Source of the DNA: Rallus limicola
Lineage: Eukaryota; Chordata; Aves; Gruiformes; Rallidae
Assembly (NCBI GenBank): GCA_022605955.1
Contig: JAKCOZ010000001.1
Span: 70,748,520 to 70,812,519, forward strand
Direction: 5' to 3'
Length of the DNA: 64,000 bases
Position numbers and translations under genes: made by a program. The notes beneath the pieces are model-generated. The model saw only the letters and a program-made list of their open reading frames with translations, was not told the DNA's origin and made no database searches. Positions 26,217 through 37,852 of this stretch are shown one piece after another (position 1 is the first letter of the stretch; each line of letters starts with the position of its first letter).

Positions 26217-29200
26217 GGGGTGAAGGGCCTGAAGCCATTCCCCTCTCAACTCATCTGTGTGACACACATGAAGGACAGTGATTTTGCCTTGATGCACTCG
26301 GACACTCATCCACGTCAGATATAAAATGCAACGACTCGATATAGGTTGATTTTCAGCCAGTCCAGCTGGGTCTGGCCCAGTATGTTTAATTGCGTGGACA
26401 CTTGGTATGTAAACAACAGTGGTGGTTCAGCTGCCAGCGCAGCTCAAGAACCAGTGAGAATTGGTGGTGCACTGGAGGAATATTGGGAGCTGCTTGTGAA
26501 AAAACAGACTAGCTCACAGAAAGCAAACTCAAGATGATTTCCCTGTCACTGATGATGTTCATTCCCTATGCAGATTTCCTCTAAGGCATTCTGTGTCACT
26601 GAGCCTTTCAAAAATATCTTGCTTATGACAAGCACCATATTGCTTCTAGCATCAGATTAAAAAAAATACTCTGCTGGAAAGCAACATGTTACGCTGTCAA
26701 TAAAAGGAATACTTCTCAAATCCTTTCTGTTACACATGGTGCTTACTCTTGGTGTCAGTGAGATTGTGAATAGTGGTACAGTCTGCCTCTGTGAGAAAAA
26801 AAGGGTTGCAAGATCATATCCAGAAACAATAAATGCCCCAGGCATGAAGTAAAAACAGCTCCAGCCAGTACAAGTTTGTTTGCCAAGTGATAGTATCTCC
26901 CTTGTTGGTTGTAGCAATTAAGTCTGCCGAGACATGAAAACAAATACATCTCCCCACCTCCCCCCGCACCTCCAGTTCTCTTCTCTGTAGCACAGTGTTA
27001 TCGTGAGCTAAAGGCAAATTTTCTTTGGTTGCTGCTCCTTGGAAGGAATATTAAATCTCACAATCTAGGCTTTAAATCAGTTTCTAATGGGATGAGACCT
27101 AATGTGGAGAGGGCAGATGGGAGATATCATTCCATCTCTCTTTTCTCATGAAGGTCCTGACACAGGCTACTGTTGAAAGTAAGATGCTAGATTAGTTTGA
27201 CCTCAGGGCTCATTCAGTATGGTAGCTCTTCTATTTCTATGTAAAACTCTATAAAGTGTATTGCTATCAAAATGCTTTGTACAGAGTTCTGTCTGTCCCA
27301 CTCCCCTTGATGATGTGTGTGGGAAGCCAAGCAAAATGTTCCATTAGTGTTTAGAAAGAGAATTTCAAATGTATTTTTCAGTTGATGTAGGATTTATGAT
27401 GTGTGTAGCACAGAAATTATTTTACTGGACTAGAAACACATTATGTATTAATGAATTACCAGGATGTGAGTCAGTCTTGGAATAGTCTGAGCAGGAAGGT
27501 AGCATTCTTCCACAAACAATAATCTCCTGATAAATAGTGCTGAAAGCTGTAATTCAATAGGAATTGTTTTTTAAAGAGAACCAGAGAAAGACCATACATA
27601 TGTATGTTCTCTACTATTGCACTGGTGCACGTTGAGATAATACCATATTACTGCACTCATATTAAGGTCAGATACCTTTTCACTAAGTGCTCTACAGAAC
27701 TGCAATAAAAAGACAAACCTACCACAAATGTTCAGAAGAATTTCATTTCCCTGTGCTTGCACCTACCCTTCTCGGCCTTTTAAATATGCCCTGTCTTATT
27801 TGGTTTGTTCTAAGGAGAAGAAAAGTCTAACCTATTGAGCAGAGGGCTGTGATTTTCTTCTTTCTTTATGAACTGCTGCTACTTGCTTTGATAACCTGGA
27901 GATGCAGCATTAGTTAGTACAGGTGGGATGAAAACAAAAATCTAAGCTCAAATATTAAGAGACAGTGGAATGGAGCAGTTACTAGGTTTGCTGGGTGAAG
28001 TTTTTTTGATGCATATTTGTAGAACATTTCTCTCAGTGTTTTCAGAGGGATACTTGCCATTTCTTGACCCCTCAGAGGCCTTCATGGGCAGAGTTTTTAA
28101 GCGAGCCCTTGAAACAGAGCCAGAGAACAGCAATTCTTGTGTATAATCGGTTGCCACTGACTTCAGCAAGAGCTTGAAGTAAGCTGGGAATGCAGAGTCA
28201 GGTCCACGGAAGGTGAAGTGCTGCATTTGAGTTTTCAGATGAAAAATGAAACTGTGTTGTTTTACTTGCTCTTTCAACGCCATCGTATAACACCAGGTAC
28301 ATTTTCACCCAGACTAGTCCCTTGTTCCTTCAAGAAGTCTCACTAGCGGCTCTGACTAAAGTGTTTCGGAGACAAAACACCTTAGCAAAGAGAGCAGTTT
28401 CCTCTTTTCAGAAATATGCCTAAAAATCAAATGTATTGCAGGATAGAGGGACTATTCCTTGCTTGATACAGGAAGAGTAAAGAGTAAAGCCTTTTTTACA
28501 GTGTCTCATTGGGCTGTTAAAGTGCTCTTACAGAATTGCTGTGTAAATAGTGGCTTGAGCAGAGTGCAGACTACTAAACATGCTCATGTTTGTAGGAAAA
28601 CAAATAAACCTGCATGAAGAAGTTTCTTTTAATGCACTTCTACTTTTGATGTATGGCTTCTACCCCCAGCACTAGAAGCAGTAGCAGTTTATTGCCATAA
28701 TAGCCATAGATAACTCAGCTCGCCTTTGTCCTGGAAAGTGATTGATTTTGGAAAATGATACATGTTTGCTTAAAAAATCTTGGCAATGTTTTGATTAAAG
28801 TACTTTGTTTTCTTAAAAAATGTTGGGAAGTATTGACTTTAATTGAATTTTAGATTGTCCTAGCAAAACAATGGTAAGAGGATAGACGTAATAGGAGCCA
28901 AAGCCAATTGCCTCCTACTGGGTTCCTCAGATTAACAGAGCTCTCATGTAATGGAGAGGGATGGGAAGGGTGGGAAAGATCTAGGACAGGTAAGCATAGA
29001 ACCGAGAAGAGCAAGGGTAATGTCTGGGAAGTCTATAGGCTATGAAACAAAAGAAATTAATTTCTGAGATGTGTTGGGGATGGTGGTCCCCCACATCTGC
29101 CAAGGAATGCATTTGTTAGCACATGCAGGCACCTTTCACGTAACAGGGAAGGAGTGGTTGCACAGGAGGATCCCTGAAGTGCTCACACAGAGCACTGAGA

Positions 29201-30250
29201 AGAGCTGTCATCCAAGAGCCACACATCCTGATGCCCACCGTGCTCCAGCTTCTTTGGTACTAGTGTACATAACAGACAAATGCCGTCGACTGTAGTGGCA
29301 CTCTCATTCTCCAGGCTAAGCATTAGGGTGGTTTTGAGTAGGGCTCATTTATCACAGCTATCTTGACCTTTCTTTGATTTTCCACCACTGAAAGGCAGTA
29401 CTTCGACTTTCTTTAGTATGTGGCCTTTCACTAAGTAATTCCAGCTTATCCTCATCCAGTAGCAGGTAGATTTTGTAGCTCTTAGGAGAAAATTGTGATC
29501 TGAGGAAGTGCTTGGCTCAACCCATTTTCTGTTGATTTTAAGAGTAATAAGTTCTAAAAAAGAACAATACTGTTAAATGTACTTATGCATTTTTATACGA
29601 TTAGCTTTGGTTGTGTTTAGAAGATAGTGGTGCTTTACTCAGGTTCAGGTCTCTATAGTGCACTTTTAAATATTTTTAAAATACTTTAGAAATCCTTTCA
29701 AGATGGCTATTCACAAGGATAACAGAAAGGAGAAAGAAATAAAATGAGGGAATTTCAATGAGCCTATCTTGAGCTTGATAGCAAAAACCAGTAATAATTC
29801 GAAATCTTCCTTTCCAAATGCCTTTATAGAGCACCTCCCTTGGCTCCCTTTGTGTCTGGGACCTTGGGCAGACTTGCTAACTTTATAACATTGTGTCTAG
29901 TTATTAGTAGGTTTTCCTCATCTTCCATAGGAGACCCAGCAAACCTTCTTACCTGCAAAACTAATTCCTTTCTTCTTTTAACCTTTTTATTTCAAAGTAT
30001 CTGCAGAGCTGTCTCTGGTGATTGCACCTCTCTGGAAACCCTATGGGGAGACTCCCCTGGCAGAGGGTTCTTCTGCCCTCTCTGCCCCCTTCCCCTGTCT
30101 GAGAGCAGATGGCAATCCCTAAAGTTTCTTCTCTTGGAAGTACGTGCACACTCAATGGGAGAGTATATGCACAAAAAGTGTCCCATGGCCAGACGTGTAG
30201 GCACCTTGGAGTGCAGGCTCACAAGACATGATGAATGCTAGGCCGCAGCC

Positions 30251-30272
30251 TAGGACACATCTAGGACACATC
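30251..30272. repeat. 11-bp tandem duplication
   Basis: TAGGACACATC is present twice head to tail. It looks like a small local duplication in the intron, with no function seen. Confidence 0.75.
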
Positions 30273-30934
30273 TGGTGCTGCTGGGCCTTAAGTTGAATAC
30301 CAGGCTGACTAAGGTTACCTGTCATATGATTTCACAATCGGGGGAGAACCTGTGGCAGGGTTAGCTGAAATGTGGTCAGAGGTATCAGGGAGCATTGGGC
30401 TAGGGAGAGCTCTGGGTGTGTTTCCTGATGTGAGCAATGAAGTATCTGCACAGAAGAAACAAGCTTACTTCATTAGATAATGAAATGTGCTGCTGCCTGC
30501 CACTCAGAAGGCCTCGGGACTCAGCACTGATTTTCTCATTCCTCTCACTGCTAGGACAGCTGACCAAATTCAGAATTGCTGAGCAGTTCAGCTCAGCTGA
30601 AGAAATGGAGGAGGAGGGAAGCTTGTCTTGGCACTTCCAAAGCTAAGCACGTTTTCCTCCTCACCAGTCCCAGGGGCAAAAGCTGCCACTGCTGTTCTCC
30701 AGCTCTCTTTGCAGCACTGAGATTTAGCGAGTAGCTTTGCACAACCATATTTAAAATATTAGAAGAAATTATTACCTGCCAGAAAGGGAATTTATCAGGT
30801 AATCCTCTATCGTTACTCTGGTTTTTAGTTTGGTGCTGCTTACAAAAAAGGTGGTGGGATCCTTCATAATGCTACAGGGAAAAAGTGTTGGAAACCTTTT
30901 TCTTTGCCCCACAGCAGAGAAATAATAATGCAGT

Positions 30935-30953
30935 AATAATGATGATGATGATG
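30935..30953. repeat. ATG/AAT trinucleotide run
   Basis: An AAT-then-ATG triplet run. Read on the minus strand it encodes the poly-Ile segment of the long antisense open frame at 30872-31567. This lowers the weight of the apparent membrane segment there. Confidence 0.75.
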
Positions 30954-32357
30954 TATGTCATTATAGAGATGTAAAAAACCTTGGGCCAAATGCCACCAAC
31001 TATAGTCAAAGATACCCCCAAAGACCCCAAAGTTAGCTGCCAAGTTTTGCCTGGCTGAAATTGCCCAATTCTGTGGTTTCCATCCAAAACCATTAATCTT
31101 CCTAGACCCTCAGGCAAAGCTTTTGGTGATCCAAAAGCAAGCAAATAGTTCCGTGGCTGATGAATGAGGCAGAACAAAACCGTACTCACTGACTGGGAGC
31201 AGAATTGGCTCTGCAGTGCTGACAGGAAGAGGAATGTATGGTGGTCAGTTGACTTGGCACATGCGTTAAGGGGAACACATAGGGAAGAGGTATTTACTGC
31301 ATTAAGACGTTGTTCTGCGGCCTCATTTCTGCCGACTCGGAGGAAGCCCTGAGGGAAGCTTGTGGAAGAGAATGAGCTTGCGGACTCTGTGCGGAAGAAA
31401 ATTAAATAGGGAATTTTTGAAAGAAACAGAAAAGAGAAAGGAAAATTAATTTGTTGGTACGTGAGATCACATAAAACTCCCTTGGAAGAGTTCCTAAAGA
31501 AAGGATAGTATTTACTCTGGAGAGGGAGCAAACAATTTAGGCCTACAATTTTATTGCCAAGTCTCATTTTTTAACCTGCTTTCCTTCTGTTTTCACAACC
31601 CAGAGTGGTGCCCAGAAAGTGCAACTGGTCTGTTTTGATAAGGTCTGAGAGCAGAGATAAAGAAAATGAACTGCCATTTGCCTTTAAAGCCTGTCCCAAA
31701 TGTATTGTCATCTTCTTCCCAAAGGCAACTCCCCTTGCTGTAACTTGTAGGTAAACAGTGGGAAACCAGTTGCTCTGATGTTAATGAGAGTGATGAGTTT
31801 GCAGGGTTAGGAGTTGTCCCCTTGGTGCGTAGCATCCAAGAAGGGTTTGACTAGTGCAGTCACTAAGTGTGGAAGGGGCCAATGAAAGATTACTGCCTTC
31901 TGAAAGGAGTTGCTCCAGTGATATGAATTAATAGAGGTAGGCAGTCAGCCCAAGGGAAATCATGGAAAACTTGCTTGGAAATCCTGCCTTATTGTGTGCG
32001 ACCTCAGACCCAACAAAATAATATGAGAAATATGTCAAGAGGTACCTGCTGATTCCTGGAAGGATCAGATATGTATTACTGTCTTTTAAGGGAAATTTTT
32101 CAGTCTTTACTAAATTTAGCAATTAAATGGGGTCATACAAATTTTAGCTCTTGAGAATTAAACTGATGGAGAAGAGAGATGAGTCCAGGAAAACAGCTGT
32201 AGAATCCTTTCAGGAAGAGAGATGCTCTTGGAGGTTACCAAGTAAAATGCTAGAGGCTACTGAAGTGCAGGAGGTCAGATTAAATGAGTATGGTCATCTT
32301 GCTGGCATTAAATACAGTCTTTCTATCAAAATAAACATCCAGTTTCTGTCCACGCTG

Positions 32358-32431
32358 CAGGGGGGTTGGACCCGATGATCTCTTGAGGTCCCTTCCAATC
32401 CCTAAGATTCTGTGATTCTGTGATTCTGTGA
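32358..32431 (+). mobile_element. CR1 LINE 3' end fragment, + orientation
   Basis: A short 3'-terminal CR1 piece has the diagnostic GATGATCTCTTGAGGTCCCT and CCTTCCAATCC segments. It is followed by three to four copies of the tail unit ATTCTGTG. CR1 is the dominant LINE of birds, and copies are usually 5'-truncated to their last few hundred bases or less. This copy keeps only about 75 bp and cannot code for anything. Confidence 0.9.
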
Positions 32432-34708
32432 CTTGGAAGACATCATTCATCTTCAGACATGTAGCAGAAGTGTAGGAACACACAGAGAAGGGAGAAATCA
32501 GCAATGCCCAGATATTCCTTAGAGCAAAATAAGAGTATCTGGGATCATCAGACCATAATGATAAACAACAGAGACAACTGTGGCTGCCTAAACTGCACTG
32601 GCACCAGAGCTACAGAGTGTTGATACTGCTTTTAGTACTGTGTAAGGACAGAGAAATACACTTCCTCTCTTAAGAGTCATCAACAATTTGACAGCCTCAA
32701 GAACAGAGAAACCAGGTTATGGAACTTACTACGGGCAAAGATAGGCTGTGAGGAAGATGAAGACAAGTTGCTTCCAAGATCTCAGTATACCAGATAAAAA
32801 CACACAGACATAAAAGGATACCAAAGCCCTGAGGTAGAACTAGGTAGATGATAACATTAGTGGTCCTTAGTACAGCTATGGATTGGAAGGGACAGGATTC
32901 CCACTCCAGGGGTTGCATATCATGCTGGATTAAACAAATGGAACCTGTGGCCCAGTTGCATCTTCCGGGATGTTTTTGGTTGTTTAGCAGAGCCCTTCTT
33001 GCTGATCCAGCCTGGAAGAGCTGGCAGGCTTAAGGTCTGTCTGTGGAGACCCTACTGCTGTGGCAGAAGCTCAGCTGCCAAGTAGCTTGCAAGAAAGCAG
33101 CCTCTTTGGTGTGTTGAACCCAGAGGAATGTGTCTTAATGATTGAAGTCCAGGTTAAGTCACTGCCATACGAGAAGATGTTGCACTCTGGGACAGCAAGT
33201 GCCCTCTGTGGGTTGCAGAGCAGAAGCTAACTGGAGCCCAAACGCCCCCAGTGGGAATGTGATTGGAGCTGTATCTGCATGACTCTGGTGCCATCGAAGG
33301 TCCTCATTGATTTCTGTGGTTCCCATGTGGACCAAGAAATGGACCTGCTCACAGCAGTACTGCCAAAATTACTTGCTAGAGATTGATGACATTCTAGTAC
33401 GAGTGAATCAAGGGTGCAGTTAAATGCTTTGTCTGATCTTGGGGGAACTACATTAGCTCTAACTTGCTCCAAGCAAATTTCTGTTCCTGAACCAAACCAT
33501 GGCAGCATGTTTGAGTAATGCATGGAACAACGGCCTTCCCTGTGTGAGAGGGGGCAGGAACCAAACATGCTGCAGAATTTGTCGCTCAGTGCTGCTGTCT
33601 GCCGATCCCTGAGTAAGTCATTTCATTTTGTGCTGCAAAATCCTTGAAATACTTCCTCGGTGGGATGCTTTCATAGTAAGCCACAGGTCTTTAATTATTT
33701 ATTGCCTCTGTGTCAAGTATGTTTTGCAGGTTTCTTTTGCAGTTTATATACATTTATTTGTTTTACTACTGCTTTGCATTCTAAGAACAAATCATCTCTA
33801 ATAAAAAGCACATTTCCTCGCAAGCAGAATCAATTTCCTTCAGAAGTCTTTCACTCCCTGATTAGTGTTACATTTGGTCTTCACTAATCACATAGTTAAC
33901 CGTGAGCAATAAATTTCTTAAATAAATAAATGCTCTGCTCCAAGACACCATTAGTCATAACGAACCATTTACCACTTTACTTTTCTGAAATACGAGATGT
34001 GGCTGTGCTACTTGGGCACTTAGATCCACATTAAATGCGTAGCAATTAATGCCAGATCTGGTTTTCCTGCAGGTCATTAGTATGTTGTTAACAATTAAGT
34101 CTCAGCAGCAAGTTGACTTGAGTGCAAGTCGGTAATGCAGGGGGAAGTCTAAATGGGTGTGGTTTTTCAATTACTTTTAAAGGTTTGGCGTTATGGCTTC
34201 CCCACCTCCCCCTCTTTGTGTTAGCCTGCTCCAGAGGCACTCAGTGGGAAGGTAATGAAGTAGAAGGTTTATATATTACTACGTCTTTCCATGCTTCCTC
34301 TTCGTTGGTTCTATTATTGAAGGCTTTGAAACATAAGGAGAGGGTAGCTCTGAGCCATTCCTTCTGGTCAGTGCTGGGTGTGTGTTAAGAGAGCTGCCTT
34401 CTCAGATGGAGGATGCATTTTTACTCACTGCCAACAGGGGTAAGTCCCACGGATCAGAAAACGTGAGATGTGGTGGAAACCCCGTTGTACTGCTGCTGTA
34501 GCAAAATGGTACCTTTCCCAGGACTGAGTTTAAACCAGTGTTTGTTGCAGAACATAGCTTGAATCATGACTCCCTGTGGTCCAGCAACCGCTCTGATTAA
34601 GATATGTGGTTTCCCTAATGTCTGTCAAATATTGTTGGAAACCACGCTGGCGAGGCTGTAAGGTGAACAAAATTACATGGGTGGTATCAGTTCCCTGCAG
34701 AAATCAAA

Positions 34709-34724
34709 GGGGGGGGGGGGGGGG
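34709..34724. repeat. Poly-G run (G16)
   Basis: Sixteen consecutive G residues precede AGACAG. Such runs are unstable in length and error-prone in sequencing, so the exact count may not be reliable. Confidence 0.85.
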
Positions 34725-37218
34725 AGACAGAAAGTAGCTTTCAGCCAAGATACATATGAAAAAGCATTAGCGTTTATTTTAAAAACATCATGTAACACTT
34801 CTTTAGCATTTCTATGTATGTGTGCTTAGTGAGTGAGAAAAAGGAAAGGCTCTGTTTCTCAGAGGAGCTGATGGCTTGGGGGCTGAGAACACAAAGCATT
34901 CTGACTAGCCTTGAGTTTGACTTGTGTGCTTGACCAGTTCAGTGGGGTACTCCACAGCGAGTCACATGTGGCTTGGGGGTTAAAAATAAGCCAAGGGCCT
35001 GTGAGAAGAACAAAATAAAGCTATGTATTGTGGGCTTTTGCATTAGGAGAACTTTGGGAGATAACCCTACCATACTGAGCAGCACCTCTGCTGAACCCAA
35101 TGTGATGGGGCACCTGGGCCATCGCTTCTGGCCTGGGGGTCAAATACGGCTAACGTGTGAATCTGAAGAGCAGATTCCTCGCTGTGTGTGTTCTTCAAAG
35201 CATCCTGGGCAGCAGTTATGAGTTACACATGTAAATCTTTGCTGCCATAATGAAGGTATGCTTAAGCTACCTGTGAGGGTCGGGAGTGTACGGAGTCATG
35301 AAGATGATAACATCTCAAGGTATCACTGTAGTATTGTGATCGTTTTTTGCCAAAGTGGTCTCCCAGCATTCAGGGTGTCATGAGTCACCTAAACTAATGA
35401 AGGAAGTGAGAGTAAAGATAGAAATTTCCTTTTCTTTTTCTTTTGCTTTCTATTTCTGAGCAAAAAGTATTTCTTTTCTGTTCTATTTCAATTTGAAATA
35501 GTATATTTAAATTAAAATAATATATTTTGCATGTATGCAGTGATCTAGTCTATACTACATGTCCTGCCTTGCTGAACACAGAGAAACCAAATAGAAGATG
35601 GGTTCTTTCCTTGTGGTGCCCGGAATCATTACGGTCCAGAAACTGTCCTAAATCCCTGTCATGGCTTTTCTTGATGGTGTTTGAGCTCCTCCTCTCTTGT
35701 CCTCTGTAAGGCAACAGCACCGCCAAACCGCAGTGATCTCCCCTCCCCCCCTCCGCGTGTTTATTTTTAGACCAGGTGAAACATACTTCAGGCAGGATGA
35801 CCAGACCCGTGTGGCCTGTGTTTCGGAAGGAGGCTCCTGGTTTCCTAAATTAACGTAGGTCCCTAATGTGTGTCTCTGAGCAAAGCTGACTCATGATGAC
35901 TGTTAGTTTTCTCTAACCAATTTCTTCACTTGTTATTAGCAAACAAAATTATATTAAGGAAAAGGAGGGGGGGAACCCCTTACTTTTGCAATGAATTTTT
36001 ATTGTGAGTTTGGGCAAAGCGGGCATTGAATCTTTCAGTTCTGTAACCGCAGCACCCAAATCACATGTGTACCTCTGTGTGGGTGAGTTTTGGGTGTGCG
36101 TGTTCCGTCAGGGAGTTGTAGCTGTTTCTCCATCTGTTTGCAGTGCTCAAAACATCTTTGAACCGGGTGCTACTCACCAGCCTCACCTGGATGCAGTTAG
36201 TGCTGAGCTGCTGGCGTTCAGTGCTGATGCTTTTTGGAAATGCCCTGCCATCACGCTTTTAATTTCCCAATCATAGGTTTCTGTTAATTGCTCTACAATT
36301 TATTTTAGAGAAGAAAATGATGACAATCAAGAATACAGGGAGACTGCATTTGAGGGCTGGAAACAGAGCAGAGAAAGGAGCCTTTCACTTCAGAGCTCCT
36401 GGTAGAAATCCAGCTGCGTTTCAGACGTAGCAAAAATCATTACTGTGTGATGGCTTCTCGGTGCCCTGCATTCTATGTCCACAAATGAGTCAGTGTCCAC
36501 ATCACACAAACCACCAGAACAATTGGTGCTACTGTAATTGGGAGTCTACTGGCAGCATGAGTGGAAAGGGCAGGGACTTGAATGAGCATGGAAAATGAGC
36601 CGCATTCTCCCTGCTCCCTCAGGTCACCTTTGAGACACATCTGTGTGGGGAAACTTCGGGAGAAATTTGATCTGCGGTAGCTCCCTTCTGGAGATAGATG
36701 GAAAACTTTACTTTCCAGTACTGACACTAACAAACATTATATTTGGGGGGGAGAAAAAGAAAGAAAAAATATCATGAGAACTTCCAATGTGTGAAAGCAT
36801 GAACTAAACCAATAAATGCTAAGTAGGATTGAAAAATCAACAATTAAATCCAAATGCTAACTTGAAATAATAGGAACAGAGCCAAGCAAATATTATCAGG
36901 CATGACCATTGCTGGCAACAATTGCTTCCCTCAGAAACACAGGGAAATCCTGCTCGTTTATTAAACCACTGAACAATCTCTTTGAGTCGAATCCCTTCTA
37001 GGCAAAAATTAAGGAGTGCTTCCACCATTCAAACATTCTCTTTGGAGATGAGAATGTGGATTGATAGAAGAGATGTTAGACTTTATTCAGCCCAAGATGA
37101 TGCCTTGATGTCATGGAAACAGTGAGTGGAAGGAGAACTCTCAGCAGCACAGGCCACCACAGAGGGAGCACCTTGGGAGGGCTGGATCTGCCAGCGGGCA
37201 TGTGTATAGGAGGTGGTG

Positions 37219-37262
37219 GAGATTGAAAGGGACCTCAGAGGTCATCTGCTCCAATCCCTGAA
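37219..37262 (-). mobile_element. Probable CR1 remnant, - orientation
   Basis: The segment GAAAGGGACCTCAGAGGTC followed by ATCTGCTCCAATCCCTG matches the region just inside the 3' end of CR1 copies inserted in reverse. Similarity fades quickly on both sides, so this is an old or very short copy. Confidence 0.5.
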
Positions 37263-37830
37263 CTTGGCACTTCCACTGCATCATCTGCAGTGAAGTAGGG
37301 AGGTCCTCATCTTAGAATTCATATGGTACCATTAGTAATCCTAAAAAAAGACTGCCTCTGGCAGGAAACTCATCGTGTGCAACCAGAGACTAATTTAGCC
37401 CGGCAGTTCCTGTAACTTTCAGATGGTTAAGCTGCGAAGATGTCTCATACTTTGCCGATTACAGTGGTGAATGTGATACGAATCTTTGACTAAGTGAAAG
37501 TAGAAAGAATGTGTTCAATGTCAAGTGAGTGCATTAGCAAATCTGAAATGTTCTGAGACAACTTGGGCTATCTGTGAATTCCTGCCAATTTCAACTAAAA
37601 ATAGAATAGAAACTTCAACCTGAGGTTGAAGTTATTCCACTGCAGTTCCTCAAAACCCAAAGCATTTTGACTTTTCATGTTAAAATAGCTCAAAAACTTT
37701 AATTTCAAATCATTTTAAGAGTGCTTCAGACTCAGAAAGTTAGTTTCTCAATATTTATTTCAGTATGTGGGAAGCAGGGGAGACAGAGCAACCCAATGCA
37801 AAAACATGCAAGTGCTTTTGTACAAGTGTT

Positions 37831-37852
37831 GGGGTGGGGGGGAGGGCAGGGG
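37831..37852 (+). repeat. G-rich quadruplex-type motif
   Basis: Runs of four, seven, three and four G are separated by one or two other bases. They satisfy the simple four-tract pattern for a G-quadruplex on the transcribed (RNA-like) strand, about 3 kb upstream of the EGF8 exon. Function is unknown. Confidence 0.6.

Noticed and set aside
32860..32910. GGATTGGAAGGGACAGG as another CR1 copy
   Set aside because: It is a single short block with no supporting CR1 sequence downstream.
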